Shown here: piece after piece, positions 61,700-64,000 of the stretch
How positions within the stretch are numbered: the first letter of the stretch is position 1
Layout: each line of letters begins with the position of its first letter
Source: Brugia malayi
Taxonomy: Eukaryota; Nematoda; Chromadorea; Rhabditida; Onchocercidae
Direction of reading: 5' to 3'
Assembly (NCBI RefSeq): GCF_000002995.4
Contig: NW_025062476.1
Span: forward strand, 8,492,501-8,556,500
Length of the DNA stretch: 64,000 bases
Notes under the pieces: model-generated
Told to the model about the DNA's origin: nothing
The model's database searches: none
The model's input: the letters and a program-made list of their open reading frames with translations, nothing else
Program-made: the position numbers and the translations under genes

Positions 61700-64000
61700 A
61701 TTTTCCTAAAAAAACTAATCAAATTTTTGCACATTCATAAATTTATAATCATAAAATCAACGCTCCAAAACTGAGAAAATGTTGGATTTCAAGTTTCATA
61801 CCTTTTCAGATATATTTTTTTTTTTGATTCGTAGGGAGTGTTTCAAATCAATTATTCTTTGATGTTCGTTTTTCAGTCCAAATTTGTCGATGTTACCAGT
61901 TTAAATTGGAATCAGTTATTAACCGAATTTATTTGTACTATGATATAATGTAGTATCTCCAAACTTTAGTATAAAGGAAAGTGAAATGAACGGGAAATTT
62001 TCATTAGTTTCTTTCAAACAAACGAGAGATTTGGATCACACGAAATCATTGAATAACATATATTCATCAGCAAACCACCATTTCTTTTCTCTCGATTTAA
62101 CTGAACGTCTCATTATTCAAAATACACTGTTTTAAGCGGTTTTTTTTTTTTTTTTTTTTAATTTTTTACTTGTGTGCGCATTACTATCGAAGCGCTTAAA
62201 GATGCGCAATAGTCCTCCATTAACTGCTCGTATAAACGAAGCTTTTAATCATTTGAAGCTTTCGAAACAAAAACAATAATATGACAGATATTTTTCAAAA
62301 AAAGAAAAAAAAACATTCAAAAGTGAAAACTGTTTAATGCCGTACTCAAATCATGTTTTTACGATAATTTTGAACTTCAAAATAGAAAAAAGCTTTGTAA
62401 CAATCGTTTTTTGTCGAACTTCTTCTATCATTTCCAATAAAAATTACTTAATTTGGATTTATAATTTTTAAATAAACATTTGGTCTAAAGCAAATGCAAA
62501 ACAAAAAAAAATATACCTATTTTAACAAAACTTAATAAAATGAAAGCTATAAAAACAAACTCAAAAAAATTCTTTGCTTATTTTTTAATACCTTAAGTAT
62601 TAATTTTTCCAAAATTTGTTCCCTGCAAAAATTTTTGTTTCGTTTCTCAAATTTCATTTCTCATAATATAAATTGAGTAAACAAGAAGTTTTAGAGCAAA
62701 TTTTGCATAAATTTCGAAAATCATGATAAAGCTTATCGAAAAAAATGCAAATTAAAAAACGTGGAGGATCAGCTCGTTTCCAATACTTTGTTTATTTCAT
62801 AAAAGATGAAGAAGTGAAAGCTACGAAAATTTTTATAGCTACTGACATCACTTTAATTTCTTGCAAAAAGTTTTGATGTAAAATTTATTAAAGTTTTTAA
62901 ATTCCTGAATTTTAAAATACTTTGCTATTGATGTTTGAACTATGTAATAAAAGAAGATGTGAATATTTGCAAACATTTTTTTCTAGAAATTACTGGATTG
63001 ATTTACCTTACCATGCGTTATAATTTGTCCATACTTTTAAAATCAAGTATCCCTTAAAAGATCACTTTTTTTTGTTCTTTCGGTCAAACATTTCGAATTT
63101 TATTAGACTATTCGTATATTCCTTAAATTTTCAAAGGACTCTTTATTATTGATTTTTGAATCATTTTACAATTTCTTATTTCGCATTATTAAGTTGTGAT
63201 GGAAATCAGAAAACAATCATATCAAAATGACATTGAAGTATTTTGTTGAATCTTCCCTCACGCTTATCTTGATTTCTACAATAAAAGAACAAAAAAAATA
63301 ATAAAATGATCCAATTTTTTCATTATTCAGCAAAAAATTCATTTAAAAAATTTGTTGAAGAAACTATTTCCGTCGATACCTTTAACAGTCAAAAAACCAT
63401 CATATTTTGCAGCAGCTGCATTCTGTTTTAGAAATTTAATGATTTTTTGAAAAAAAATTCTGAATCAAGAAATAACTGTGAATGTTACGTACATACTTAT
63501 TATTTATTTATTTATTTATCTTTGCTTAATTAATTATTTCTTTTTAAGAACAAGTGAATTGAGTATGCAATTTCACTTTGTACACAAACTAAATTAAGCT
63601 ATAACTATAAAATTAAGTTGGTAATTATAAAATCATTTACGGAAGAAATTGAATTAACAAGCATTAAAAATATCTTCTTGAAAAAAAAATCCGTAATGAA
63701 ATTTATTCATCTAATAGAATTATTGACAATAAAGAGGTGATAATGACTTCATTAAAAATTATTTGAAAGGTGTAATTAGAATTTTTGAGAGTGAAGAACA
63801 AAATGAGAAAAGATGCCACCAAATTCAGATATATATAGGGTTACATATCTACTTTGTGAAGGTAATTGAATAACTTTTGAAAAGCTTTTTCGTTTTTCAT
63901 CTATTTCAAAATCTCATTCGAGAAATGATGTTACTCTACTTCGACTTTATTTAGAACTTTTAAATCTGCCTTTTCCAGGCAGCAGTTGATTTACCCAGTT

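Larger units (their letters stand above)
56913..64000. other. Gene-poor AT-rich interval
   Basis: No coding region is supported on either strand in about 7 kb; every open frame is short, AT-driven and lacks partner exons. Includes an imperfect direct duplication (57305-57602) and a short TTAATATACAA array (61619-61699). The GPCR promoter should lie just above 56912 but shows no clear TATA box. Confidence 0.45.

Overview
The window is AT-rich eukaryotic DNA with many small exons, GT-AG introns of about 70 bp to several kb, TTTTCAG-type acceptors (several sitting just upstream of start codons, as expected for spliced-leader trans-splicing) and sparse genes. The two best conserved genes look like nematode ephx-1 and mab-10. 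I infer a nematode, most likely a clade III (filarial or spirurid) species because the introns are long; the species itself is not established.

Layout. At 508-16039 (+) lies a 27-exon ephexin-type Rho guanine-nucleotide exchange factor with DH, PH and SH3 domains. Convergent to it at 18079-19176 (-) is a 5-exon gene for an unrecognised 150-aa tail-anchored protein. At 21141-21793 (+) a 2-exon gene encodes a 79-aa secreted precursor ending in a dibasic site, a 16-residue peptide and an amidation glycine, with a PDF-like core. At 22606-23760 (-) a 4-exon gene encodes a 167-aa coiled-coil protein of unknown family. The stretch 24-39 kb is nearly gene-poor. It holds a possible membrane-protein fragment (25262-25550), one copy of a 288-bp dispersed repeat (29624-29911), a CA microsatellite and a GC-rich, TATA-containing, ATG-free segment (31734-32008) that looks like a promoter plus leader exon.

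At 39370-44275 (+) is a NAB-family transcriptional co-regulator (mab-10 orthologue) with NCD1 and NCD2 domains. The second repeat copy, inverted and almost identical, is at 47184-47471. A weaker 2-exon small gene is proposed at 50181-52546 (-). A complete 7-exon peptide-type GPCR (DMSR/Srw-like, 446 aa) lies at 53589-56912 (-). The last 7 kb holds only AT-rich repeats.

The genes look unrelated in pathway. The ephexin, the peptide GPCR and the peptide precursor all fit neuronal signalling, while mab-10 fits developmental timing; no operon is apparent. All exon models were built by eye by matching splice sites and reading phase across every junction, and none has been tested against transcripts or databases.
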